This document shows positions 48,273 to 59,624 of a stretch of DNA of 64,000 nucleotides, in pieces. Below the pieces are notes generated by a model. That model made no database searches. It saw only the letters and a list, made by a program, of their open reading frames with translations, and was not told the DNA's origin. Source of the DNA: Cocos nucifera. Lineage: Eukaryota > Streptophyta > Magnoliopsida > Arecales > Arecaceae. Position 1 is the stretch's first letter; every line of letters begins with the position of its first letter. The stretch lies in assembly GCA_006176705.1 (NCBI GenBank), contig QRFJ01001910.1:1-64000 (forward strand), written 5' to 3'. Made by a program: the position numbers and the translations under genes.

Positions 48273-51190
48273 ATGAAGCTCAAGATCATATGCTTACTAT
48301 TCATCTCATTGTTCTGTTTGATCCATCCCTCCGTCTCTGCCCCTGCCTTGAATTATGCTGATGCTCTCGAGAAGTCGATCCTCTTCTTCGAGGGGCAGCG
48401 GTCGGGCAAACTACCCGCCAACCAGCGCCTAACATGGAGAGGACACTCCGGCTTGTCCGACGGTTCCACTGACCATGTATGTGCTCTGCAAAATATCAAC
48501 AAATTTGAAGCTTCTCTTACTCAAATAATGCGACGTTTGGAATTGTTAACATGAATGCATGCATTGGCCCTTTAGGTGGACTTGGTTGGTGGCTACTACG
48601 ACGCCGGCGACAATGTGAAGTTTGGCCTGCCCATGGCATTCACCACCACCATGCTGGCATGGAGTGTGATCGAGTTCGGGAACCAGATGGCCGGACAAAT
48701 TAACTATGGCAGGGATGCAGTCCGTTGGGGCACAGATTACCTCCTTAAAGCAGCCACTGCAGCTCCTGACACCCTATATGTTCAGGTGATCAACAAAGAC
48801 AGTATATCAACTAACACAGAGCTAATGGCATAAACATGACTGTCTTCTCTCATCTTGCGTTACAGGTGGCGGACCCGAACCAGGATCATCACTGCTGGGA
48901 GAGGCCTGAAGACATGGACACGCCTCGCAGTGTGTACAAGGTAACAAGCCAGAATCCCGGTTCAGATGTGGCAGCGGAGACTGCTGCAGCATTGGCTGCA
49001 GCTTCCATTGTTTTCCGACGCACCGACCCTGCTTACTCTGCCAAGTTGCTTCAAACTGCTGTGAAAGTAATGGCACTCCCTCAGCTATATATTCATGTTC
49101 GGTTAATATGTTACGCCTTATGATCAATAAAACAGGATGATCCTTTTAATGCAGGTCTTTGATTTTGCCAACCGGTACAGGGGAAAGTACAGCGATTCTC
49201 TTAGCTCGGTTGTCTGCCCATTCTACTGCTCCTACTCTGGTTATGATGTAAGAGGTTCAAACTATTGGTAAATCTGAGCTTTAGCTAGCTTTTCAGATAA
49301 TTTTGGCGACTGATTAAAATTTGGTATCAGGATGAGCTCCTGTGGGGAGCGTCATGGCTTTATCTGGCATCAAGGAATGCTTCATACCTGTCATATGTAA
49401 GTTCGAATGGCTATACTTTAGGAGCAGGAGATGATACATACTCTTTCAGTTGGGATGACAAGCGTCCCGGCACCAAAGTTCTTCTGTCTCAGGTGTTGTA
49501 GCTTTCATTGTACTCTTTTCCCTCTCTAAAAGAAAGAGTAGAATGAATGCTTTACTTTTATCTCTCTCTGCAGGGCTTCCTGCGAAACAGGATTCAACAG
49601 CTCGAGCCATACAAGGTTCATTCAGACAACTACATTTGCTCTCTGGTCCCAGGAGCAAATGGTTTCCAAGCCCAATATACTTCAGGTCAATCTTCTTCTC
49701 AGCACTCGGCTTCGACAATCTTGTTCTTCTGGGCAGCACTAACTTTGCTGCTTTCATCAACAGGGGGCTTGCTCTACAAGGAAGGAGAGAGCAACCTCCA
49801 GTATGTTACATCTGCTACTTTTCTTCTTCTCACCTATGCCAAGTACCTTAACTCCAATGGGGGATCAGTCTCATGTGGGACTTCAAAGATCAATGCCCCT
49901 CAACTTATCTCACTAGCCAAGAAACAGGTACATTATAAGAACAATAACAATATCTCAAGCTAGCATTTTTTTCCTCCCCACACAAGAGAGCATATTTCAA
50001 TTATTGAGAATTCTCAAGTTATTGTTGATTTGTTCCTTGGCTATGACTCTCCCAAATACCTATGAGATCAACTAATCTAACGATACTCCTACAGATTATA
50101 TCATTATGTACTAATTATTCGCATCTACTTCAAGAAATATTTATCAGCTGTAAATTAATAATGCTTTGTGATGCTGCAGCTGATGTTGTTGTTACTTTGT
50201 TTTCTTGTTCTAGTATGTGATGCAAGGTATTCATTTCTGATGTTTCATAAATTTGCATCAATAGAAGGCACAAAGTGATAGATGATTCCACCATTAATTT
50301 GCTAAAGTTAAATATAGTATTTTAGTTATCAACCGTCTTTCCATTTTTTTGAAAAACTTTCTGAAATCTCTCCATCTTAATGGTCAATCATCCCAAGTGC
50401 TACATGCATTTCTTCTTTTGTCACCATATGAGAGTAGTAGAGATCAATCTAATAAAGCTTAAACGATAGCCATTAAGCTGCTAGAATTTAACTTACTAAA
50501 TGTCATAAGGACGAGACTCTAATGTCTCAGTTCCATAACATCCACCGAAGTCTCAAAGGTTTGTCAGATTACTCCATTTTGTCCCAAGTTGAGAAAAACA
50601 GAGATCCTGCTGGTCTCTGCTTCAGCCACTCACTGTTGGAGTGCCGGGTTGAAAAACCTTGCTCTGATACTTGCTTTCAGGCGAACGGATATATATGCAT
50701 TTTATTAATCTTATATTTTTTGAGATAATCACTTGTCATTATTCGAATTTTCAATCTTTTCTCGAATTTTCAATGTTAGCCTCTGAATGGTCCTTTCCAA
50801 ATGCTGAACTTGTCATTGTGCCATGAGCTGATTTCTTGGAGGACTTTTGGAACACAGGTTGATTACATATTGGGCCAGAATCCGGCAAAGATGTCCTATA
50901 TGGTTGGATTCGGGGAGCGGTATCCATTGCATGTTCACCATCGTGGCTCTTCAATTCCCTCTGTGCATGCCCACCCGAGCCATGTCTCTTGCAATGACGG
51001 ATTTCAGTACTTGTATTCAGGCTCCCCGAATCCGAACGTTCTTGTAGGAGCTGTGCTTGGTGGCCCGGATGGCAACGATGGCTTCTCCGACGACCGGAAC
51101 AACTACCAGCAGACCGAACCGGCTACTTACATCAATGCCCCGATGGTTGGCGCTCTGGCTTTCTTTTCTGGGACACAGAAGTTGACCTGA
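48273..51190 (+). CDS. Endo-beta-1,4-glucanase, glycoside hydrolase family 9, class B (secreted), 8 exons
   Basis: Hydrolyses beta-1,4-glucan in the cell wall. Exons: 48273-48476, 48576-48785, 48866-49066, 49155-49247, 49331-49492, 49574-49685, 49764-49927, 50858-51190; all introns GT-AG; 492 residues, the usual class-B length. Residues 1-23 are a signal peptide (cleavage after VSA). The GH9 domain fills the rest: GGYYDAGDNVKFGLPMAFT with nucleophile-side Asp77 and Asp80, CWERPEDMDTPR, GSDVAAETAAALAAAS, DELLWGASWL, VDYILGQNP, the HHRGSSIPS signature with His409-His410, and DDRNNYQQTEPATYINAP with catalytic acid Glu469. One N-glycosylation site at Asn252. No membrane anchor (not class A) and no C-terminal carbohydrate-binding module (not class C). 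His58 replaces the Asp or Asn usual in WRGxSGL. The exons are richer in G+C than the surroundings. The paralogue is uncertain. Confidence 0.93.
49928..50857 (+). other. Intron 7 of the GH9 gene (930 bp)
   Basis: Much longer than the other six introns (78-99 bp). It contains no convincing gene. On the minus strand 50656-50670 reads GTATCAGAGCAAGGT, like the copia primer-binding site plus first leader bases of element E. No LTR end is beside it, so this is at most a relic. The acceptor is AACACAG at 50851-50857. Confidence 0.8.
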
Positions 51191-51442
51191 GTTATATAGC
51201 TCCAAGTAACAAGGTGGGCACCCTAGCATATGTGAGGCATGGGATGTGAGACCCTTGTGCTTCCGACCGTGTACAAGTATTGGAGTATTTCGGTTTAGCA
51301 TTTCGTTATCGTTTGATCACTCGAGTGGGCTAAGATCCCTATTATTCTCTCTCCAACATCTCACCTTGCTTCTATTTCCATATATATGCACGGTTGTGTA
51401 TGAATGTGCGTGCAACCAGACCAAACATAAAAAGTAGAAAAT

Positions 51443-51448
51443 AATAAA
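51443..51448 (+). terminator. Probable poly(A) signal of the GH9 gene
   Basis: AATAAA 253 bp past the stop codon, downstream of T/G-rich sequence (GTTGTGTATGAATGTGCGTG, 51393-51412) of the plant far-upstream type. Confidence 0.5.
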
Positions 51449-51451
51449 ATG

Positions 51452-51477
51452 ATATATATATATATATATATATATAT
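51452..51477. repeat. (AT)13 microsatellite
   Basis: 26 bp of perfect AT dinucleotide repeat just past the GH9 poly(A) signal; likely length-polymorphic. Confidence 0.95.
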
Positions 51478-52454
51478 TACTTCTTTTTCTAGGAATCAAT
51501 TACGCATTTTTGTGAAGTTAAGAAAAGCATAGTAGAATGTATAAATCAAAAGAAGTGGTACTAAGAGAGAAAAGGAGGAAGGGTCTTTGTGTGCATACAC
51601 TCATGGCTCATTCTTTTTATGCATATACCTTATAAAAATTTAAAATTACACATATATCCTCCAAATTTTGCTATTTTCATAGATGCCCTTATATTTTTGT
51701 TTTTCATATATAAATGGTATGCATGCAAAAAATAATAATTTATAAGAGAACACATGTAAATAATAAATTTGTGAGGATAGATATGAAAAAAATAAGCATA
51801 TATTATAAATAGTTAATTTATGAGGGTATATATGTAATTTTGATATTATAAGGTTGTACATGCACAGACTCGAGAAAGAAAAATGAAACAAGCAAATCCC
51901 ATTGAACCTAATTACAGCATATTGTTCACTCTAATCTTCCAAAGAAAGGCTTTGAAAGTAGTAGCCTCCTGTATTATTTGTTGTGATGTCATTAGCATCA
52001 AAAATAGATGATTTGACCACTCTCCTATATATTCGTCACGAATTCTATGAAACTCGGTTATACTTGATTGAGAAAATAGAAAGTTGTAAGATAATTGACA
52101 TGTCTACAAATATGAGCATAAAAAGAAATCATAAACATGAGTTGCAAAATCAACTAGCTAAGGGAATGTGACTATTATGATATAGCAATGTGATGGCCCA
52201 ATCCATTAGACCATCCCATCACTAACTCAGCTCATGGCCCCACCCTCCAAAAAAAAGAACTAACTAGAGTCTTCTTCTCTAATAAGTTTGGAAAGGAGAC
52301 GGACTCTTAGGGCCGCCAAAATTCCAGGAAGTCTCCTGTAAAAGGAACCCACCTTCTCTCTAGAATCCTCCATCATAAGTAACCAATTTTTTCTCCCTTC
52401 TTTCCCTCTCTTTCTTCTAATTTTTGCTAATTTCTCTAGCATAGTATTCACTAG
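51478..52454. other. Intergenic, nothing recognised
   Basis: Very AT-rich. Short open frames at 51646-51891 (minus) and 51983-52171 (plus) show no family resemblance and are probably chance. Confidence 0.5.
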
Positions 52455-52855
52455 AAATTGGATCCAGAAATGCCATCTAAGCCGACGTTATTGAAAAATA
52501 TGCAGGATTTCATACATACATTTCAAAACTTTTTTCGAATTAAGAAGCAATAGAAGACATAGATTAAATAATTTAATCTAATTATGCATGTGATCTAATC
52601 ACTAAATCCTACATCTAGGACCTACAACATGTCATGATCTATACATAAATCTAAAAATTAAAATAAAGATGATTGGTATTGATCAAATCAATACCTAGAT
52701 CTAAAACTATTCTAAAAATTCTAGATCATATCTAGGTCAAGAAGAGATCAGATCTCTTACCTTTGCATAGGTCGAGAACACCACGGTCGACTCCATTGTA
52801 TTTCTTTGTTGCTTGGAGCCACACAACGCGTCTGGCCTCAATGGATAGTTCATGC
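52455..52855 (-). repeat. Possible diverged copia LTR or leader fragment
   Basis: The AGATCTAAA-rich text, and on the plus strand CTCTTACCTTTGCATAGG then GGAGCCACACAACGCGTCTGGCCTC, resemble the end part of family-1 LTRs (compare 940-1025) but with many changes. It abuts LTR C. Confidence 0.35.
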
Positions 52856-55120
52856 TGAAGGAAAAATCTTATTTTTCTTGCATAGGATCGTTCAGATCTG
52901 ATTAGATCTGAAGGAATATTTTAATTTTTTATCTAATATCATAATTAGATCTGAGACATCTTAGATCTGATCCTTTATGATCTAATATTAAGATTAAAAT
53001 TAAATTAAATCTAATTTAATTTCATACCTTATTTTGGATAATCAGATTATCCTGCGATGTTCCTGATTTATCCTTAGATTCTGGAAGGAGCCACGCACGT
53101 GCCTGGCCTCTACCGATATCCACTCGAACAGGATTTGGACATCTTCTTCTCGCAAACCTTTCCTTCAAAGATTAGATCTGGATCTAATCTAAAGAACCTT
53201 CAAAATAATTTGAGAAGGCTGCTTGTCCGTCTTACAAACACCATCTCGTAGATGCTGAACTCTTCATAATTTTGATTAGATCTTCCTCTCTGATTTGCAC
53301 CCAACCTTTGGCACATGGAAGAAGGAGAGAGAGAGGATCAGAGGGGGTGTGGAAGATGGAAGGGGCAGCAGCCTTTTGGGTGAAAAATAAAACTTGCATT
53401 GAAGTGCCTTGGTGTGAGAAGGATTTATATGAAATACCAACACCAAAAGAAGTTCCATTTGACCAAAATAACTATTTTGTTTTTATCATTGGGACTTTAG
53501 GTCTTATTCCCCATGTAGATTACCAAATTGTATCTAGTTTTCATGCCAAAAAGACTTCAAAAAGATATCGGCATGAGTAGATAAGGAAGAGTCCACTGCG
53601 CCTAGGACTCTTCCCCCAAGAGTTTGATCCAAATCAAACTCTATCATAACTCAGTCAACATACTCTAAAAATCATGAAATTTGGTACACTTAATGCATGA
53701 CTCATGTCCTATCACATAGCCAAAAACTAGATTAAAATAATTTTTATAAAATTTTTTAGAAGCATCTGATCAGGTGACCCTCAATTCTCTCAAATAGGTC
53801 AACTTTTGATCGTAGTCCATTTGTACTATAAATGGATTTAATTTCTATAATTAATCTAATCTGAACTTATTCCAGTTAGATAAAAATAAATTCATTCAAA
53901 ATATAGGAATGAGTTAAATTAAATTTGACTTAGTCGCGATGAATCAGAAAGATTACATAAGGAGAAAGTCAGGCTTAATTGTGTGCTAGCTTGATTACCT
54001 TGAACCTGATTGGATCTAATCCAAATCAATCAAACTGGGTTAGCTCAATTGATGACATCCATACCCAAATCCTTATTTGTGTGATCTAATTAGATTCAAT
54101 TTCGTATGGTAATGAGATATGTCACGATCTCTATCATCGACATCTTCGAAACATCTTTTGATGGATCATTACTTTTCTAATTCATACAATTAGAATGATA
54201 GATCATCAAAATCATTTTAATTGCTTCCAAAATCCACCAGTGATACTTAGCAGTATATGGTGGCAATCCATCAGAATTAAAAGTGAACCTCTCGATGCAA
54301 CTACCTTTATGATTGGGTTCTTCTATCTTGAGCCCCAACAGGATTAGGATTTAGGTGAGCTCGTCAAACCCAATGTCCATCATATGAATTAATCATTCGA
54401 TTTAAGTCTAATGTAAAATCCTAATAGAAACTCTTTCTATCATATTTACACTACCATGGCCTTGGGCTTATGGATTCAATCTCATGATTATCATAGGGCT
54501 GCTCCTCATCTACCAAGGTAAATAGATCTCCTATTGGTGGAATCCAATTTCTACAATGAATATACTATAACCAACATACACCTCAGGATTTCGAATGGCT
54601 AGAAAATTGAGTTATGGTATTGTCAAACTATAACACATTCAAGATGAACTATCGATGCACCTTGGGTCAAAGAATCATATACACCACTATAGCATCGAGT
54701 CAGTCATCGATAAGAAGGTAGACTTCCTTATGATTACTCGAGATGGTCATGCTTCGTATCGTCATTCTTTAATAAGTACCTATAAACTAGCTTTGGTGTA
54801 TCCACACTGTAGACTCAAGATACGTCGATTCTAAGAAAGTGATCATACACCAACTTTTCGGATCGATTACCATCTTCATGATGATCCTACGATCGAAAGT
54901 AGCTTATGAGTTAATTATGAAAATTCATATCTTAAATTTTCAACTCTTGAAAATATAAATTATCATTACCATTAACTCAAAGAATGTATTACAGACACTT
55001 TTAAATACATACTATGATAGAAATTAATTTTTTTTTAATTTATAGTCAAAATTATAAAATTACTATTAGAAGTGTATTACAAATGACAGTCAATCTAGCT
55101 TCTAGGGCACACATCTAACA
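52856..55120 (-). repeat. 3' LTR of copia element C (family 1, diverged)
   Basis: Minus strand, TGTTAG at 55120 to CTTCA at 52856, 2265 bp. The start adjoins a polypurine tract (rc AAGTGGGAGTT) and RNase H, so it is the 3' LTR. The promoter-proximal third (about 53270-53700) is much diverged from the other LTRs. The outer flank 52851-52855 (CATGC) is a candidate target duplication without a visible partner. Confidence 0.82.
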
Positions 55121-55134
55121 AACTCCCACTTGAC

Positions 55135-55464
55135 CTAAAGCTAATTGGCTACAAATCTAAGTGCCATCTTCTCAAGATGGGCTTCGATCTTTTACTGGCT
55201 CAATGGCTTTGTCAGCGGGTTAGCCGTATTATCTACAGTGTCGATTCTTTTGACCTTGATGTATCCCTTCTTGAGGTAATCACGAATGAGGTGGTATTGC
55301 CGCTCGATGTGCTTGAATTTCTAATGAGACCTCGACTTCTTAGCTAGGGCTATGGTGCTATTATTATCGTAGAACAGAGGGATGGCATCTGATGGCATCA
55401 CTTTGAGCTCTACGGCAAACTTTTTATACCAGAATGCCTTCTTTACAGCTTTCAATGCAGTAAT
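55135..55464 (-). pseudogene. Element C RNase H C-terminus, cut by element B
   Basis: Minus-strand reading AVKKAFWYKKFAVELKVMPS, LFYDNNSTIALAKKSRSH, KHIERQYHLIRDYLKKGY, VKRIDTVDNTANPLTKPLSQ and a terminal LVAN stop region at 55135-55137. It matches the E RNase H at 7490-7830. The reading begins abruptly at 55464, where the LTR of B starts; the rest of C should lie past the right edge. Confidence 0.82.
55460..55464. repeat. Predicted left target site of element B (GTAAT)
   Basis: The five bases before the B LTR. The partner copy would be to the right of the window, so the duplication is predicted and not seen. Confidence 0.6.
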
Positions 55465-57748
55465 TGTTAGATATATGTGCCCTAGAAGCCAGAATTGGCT
55501 GACACTTGTAATACACTTCTAGGGGCAAAATTATAATTTTGACTATAATTAATGAAATGGGTTATTTTCTATCACACCTATGTATTTAGTGTCTGTGATA
55601 CATCCTTTGAGTTAATGGTAATGATAATTCATATTTTCAAGAGTTGAAAATTTAAGACATGAATAATCATTATTAACTCATAAACAGCTCCCGACCATAG
55701 GATCATCACGAGGATGGTGATTGATCCGGAAGGTTGGTGTACGATCGCTTCTCTTTAGTAGATGAGTCTTGAGTCTACGGTGTGGAGACACCGGAGCGAG
55801 AGTACAGGTACTCGTTAGAGAACGAGGGCACTGAGCGTGACCACCTCGAGTAGTCATTAGGAAGTCTACCTTCTCGTCAATGACTGACTCGATGCTGCAG
55901 TAGTGTGTCTGGTTCTTTGACCTGAGATGCATCGGCAGTTCACCTTGAGGGTGTTATAGTTTGACTACACCATTACTCGGTCTCCTAGCCATATGGAACC
56001 CTGAGGTGTATGTTGGCTGTGACATGTTCATTGTAGGAACTGGATTGCATCAAGATGGGATCTATCTACCTCGGTGGTAGAGGAGTAGCCCTATGATGAT
56101 CATGAGAATCAAGTCCTGAAGCCCATGGCCATGGCAGAGTGAAATAATAGAAAGAGTTTCTATTTAGATTTTCACATTGGACTCGAATCGAATGATTACA
56201 TCATATGACAGAGACTAGGGTTTGACGAGTTCACCTTAACCCTAATCTGATCGGGGCTCAAGATAGAAGAACTTAATCACACAGGTAGCTGCACCAAGAG
56301 GTTCGCATTCAGCTCTGATGGGTTGCCACCATATACTGCTAGGTGTCACTGGTGGATTTTGGGAGCAATTAGAATGATTTAGATGATCGATCATTCTAGC
56401 TGTTCGAATCAGAAGAGTTCTGATCCATCGAAAGGAGTTTCGATGATGTCTATGATAGAGATCATGACATATCCCATTACCATACAGAACTGAACCTAAC
56501 TGGATCACACAAACAAGGGTTTGAATCTGGTGATCATCAATTGAACTGATCTAGTTCAATTGATCTGAATGAGATTCAATTAGGTTCAAGGAAATCGTGC
56601 TAGCACTCGATTGAACCTAACGTTCTTCTTTTACTATCATAAATAAGTTGTCCTGACTGAGCCAAAGGAGTTTGTGCTCAATCAGAGGCCTTCATATGGT
56701 CTGACTGGAGGTTGTCCAAGTCAGAATAGGTTGTCTTATTTGTAAGACATTACCTGCCATTTTTGGTCACCTGCCATTTCTTGTTCTTTGACTTTGGTCA
56801 AAAGTCTACCTTTGACTGGTCAAACGTTGACCATTCACCCTTTGACTTTTGACCACATGTCATGCACCTATTGGAGAGCTGGTGGGGGCCTGTCCCCCTG
56901 CCAGAACCTGGCAAGGAGAAGGGCGCACGCCAAGGGTGGCGTGAGCCCAAGTAGGAGGCGCCTAGGAGTCCTTGTTGGACAAGGGACTCCACCTCCCTTT
57001 TGGATTCCAATCAGAGTTCTACTAAGAATCCAGTTTGACTGGTCTTAGGCACCCTCTAAGGAGGAATCCAGGGGTCTCTATTCCAACCAATCAGATTTAG
57101 ATCTGATTTCACAAAGGGTTGTGATTGGTTGAGGAGGAAGAGGAGTTGGATCACAAGAGGTCTATAAATAAGACCCTGCGCCCAACCCTAATTCTAAGTT
57201 CAATAGAGATTTCCCACACCCCAAGGCTGCCTCTCCCCTCCTTCCTCCATGCCATAGTCTCTTCTCCCTCTGCCTCTCCACGTCCAAAAGGTGTTTTGGA
57301 CTTTGGTTGGTGCGATTCCAGATCAAGGAAAGGCGATCAAAAGCTAGAAGGCTGCGCTGCTGCAAAAGGACGACTGCTGATCTTCAAAAGAGTTTTGAAG
57401 ATCCTCCAGATCAGATCCAGATCTGATTTTTGGAGATGTGATAGAGAAGAAGAGGATCTCTAGATCCAGCCTGAGTGGATACCGGTAGAGGCCAGGCACT
57501 TGCGTGGCTAAGATCCAGAACCTTCCGCTGCAATCAGGATCATCAACAGGGTAATAGGATTACCCAAATCAAGGTAAATTAAATTTGATTTAATTTATCT
57601 AATTTTATTTTAATTTATTAAAATAATAATAATTAGATCTAAAATATCAAGATCTGATTAGATCAAAGAAAAAATTTTTTTTGAAATATATCTCTTGATC
57701 TGATCAGATCTGAACGAACCTGGTCCGGGAAATCAGGATTTCCCTTCA
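55465..57748 (+). repeat. 5' LTR of element B
   Basis: 2284 bp, TGTTAG to CTTCA; TATA box TATAAAT at 57163-57169. Very close to the LTRs of A. Confidence 0.95.
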
Positions 57749-57750
57749 AC

Positions 57751-57762
57751 TGGTATCAGAGC
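57751..57762 (+). other. Primer-binding site of element B
   Basis: TGGTATCAGAGC, two bases past the LTR, initiator Met tRNA type. Confidence 0.93.
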
Positions 57763-59624
57763 CAAGGTTCTAAAAGTGTTTAGATCTGATTTTAAATTTA
57801 TTTTAATTAGAAAATAAGTGATTTTAGATGTCACATGAGATGTGATCAGATCTGAAAATCAGAAAAAATTAAAATTAAATGATTTGGATCTAAGATTAGA
57901 AAATATGCATGACTAGTTCTAAAATAGAATAGTTCTATAGAATAGTCTTGCATGTTTTTGAATTTAATTTGATTAAATCATATTTTAGATCTATTTATTT
58001 ACTATTTTTTGATATTATAATGGTTATAATAATATCTAAAAAATAGCAAATAAAAATTATTTAATTTTAAATATCATATGAGATATGATTGATGCATGTC
58101 TAGACTAGTTGTAGAATAGTTCTACATAATTGTCTAGATTAGAATTTATTTTGATTAGATCAATTTAAATCTAATTTTTTAGATTATTATGAGATAATTT
58201 AGATCTGAAAAATATGCATGATTCGATACATGAGATGTATGCAAAATATGCCATGATTAGATCTAATTTGTATATGAGATATATGATATAGATCTAAAAC
58301 TATTTTGTAGTATTGCATGTTCCTGATTAAGGCGTTCCTCTTGGCCGTCCGGTCATAAGAATGAAGAAGGGTTTAAAGGCCCTCTCTTTCCATTCGATGG
58401 GGTGTTCTTATGATGTGTAGGGGTGCTGCGTGTTCGTCCTTAATCAGAAACCCAAAACTTACTTTCTGCAAAACCCTAGATCCTGAAACCCTAGGATTTA
58501 TTGTGCATATTTTGTTTATGAACCCTACTTAATTAAAAATTAAGATTATGGAATATTAATTAGGTCTAAAATTGAGAATTTTAGATCTAAGACATATTCA
58601 TAATACTGGGTTCGGGCTTGGGTAGCTCAATTAGGTCTAAGCGGTTGATCAAACCGAATCAAGAGTTGGTTAGATGGGATCAACAATGCTTAAATTGACC
58701 AGCCTAATAGGATTAAGTCTGGGTCAAGATCGAGTCACGATCAAGCAAGACCTAATTAGGCTCAGAGGTTAGAGTCTGGATTGTAGGCTAACCCAATTGG
58801 TTCTGACTCAACAATTTGGTGTCTAAGGTAAGTTTGGCACATACGACCGACTGGTTTTTAATTGGAAGCTACTCGACCTGAATGCGTTCTTGTACGAGTT
58901 AATGGCATATTCCTTCCACCGGTCTCACTTACCTGGCCATATCTATTGACACAGTTCTGATCTGAGGTGGTCAATAATCCGAGCTAACCCATGCCACTAG
59001 GTTAGTCATAATTGTTATGACTATGACAAGTCTAGTTTAATGAGACCTGAATCAATTCTCCCTAAGAAAAGATTAAGTCTGAGGTCTTCCACCATTGTAG
59101 ATGTGCGGGCCCTTCCCGAGGTTGATTGTTCTCGGCTGGATACAGTGGCTCAGTTGCACCGGGAAGATGCAACCATGTCTATTAGGCATTGGATGCTATG
59201 GGCTGGAGGATGAGTTGGGCTCAATATTTTGGATACGGTGAGAGACTCAATTAGGAACCCAGTTTGTGCAAATGGTGGGTCTGACTTAACTAAGGAGTGG
59301 ATCAATATTTCGGATACGGTGAGATTCATGAATTAGAGACCAAGTTTGGGTGCACCATGATTAGAGAATCATTGAACAAGAGTTGTTCACTCATTGGCTA
59401 ACCCATCACCAATAACTGTTAGGTGAGGTGATGAGTCAGTTGGTGAGACCGCACCACCCACTAGAAATCATTAATCGTGGAGATTTTTGCATCTCTACAG
59501 AGGGAGTGTAGGGATCCGAAGAAAATAGTGGGAGCTAATTTGTTTAAAAATAAAATCCCTAAATAAATTGGTCAAGTCATAAATTACAGTATCTAACTAG
59601 AATCTTTGACTCTCTACAGGAAAA
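57763..59624 (+). other. Untranslated leader of element B
   Basis: Near copy of the A leader, including TCTCACTTACCTGGCC at 58923-58938 and the GGATACGGTGAG direct repeat. No coding potential. Confidence 0.8.

Noticed and set aside
49547..49963. 138-codon open frame as a separate gene
   Set aside because: It is GH9 exons 6-7 read through intron 6 and into intron 7; kept only as the intron-retention finding.
53272..53580. 102-codon open frame that looks protein-like (KNKTCIEVPWCEKDLYEIP) and might be a captured host gene
   Set aside because: It lies antisense inside LTR C, spans the LTR TATA region, has no homologue I recognise and no splice structure; best read as chance.
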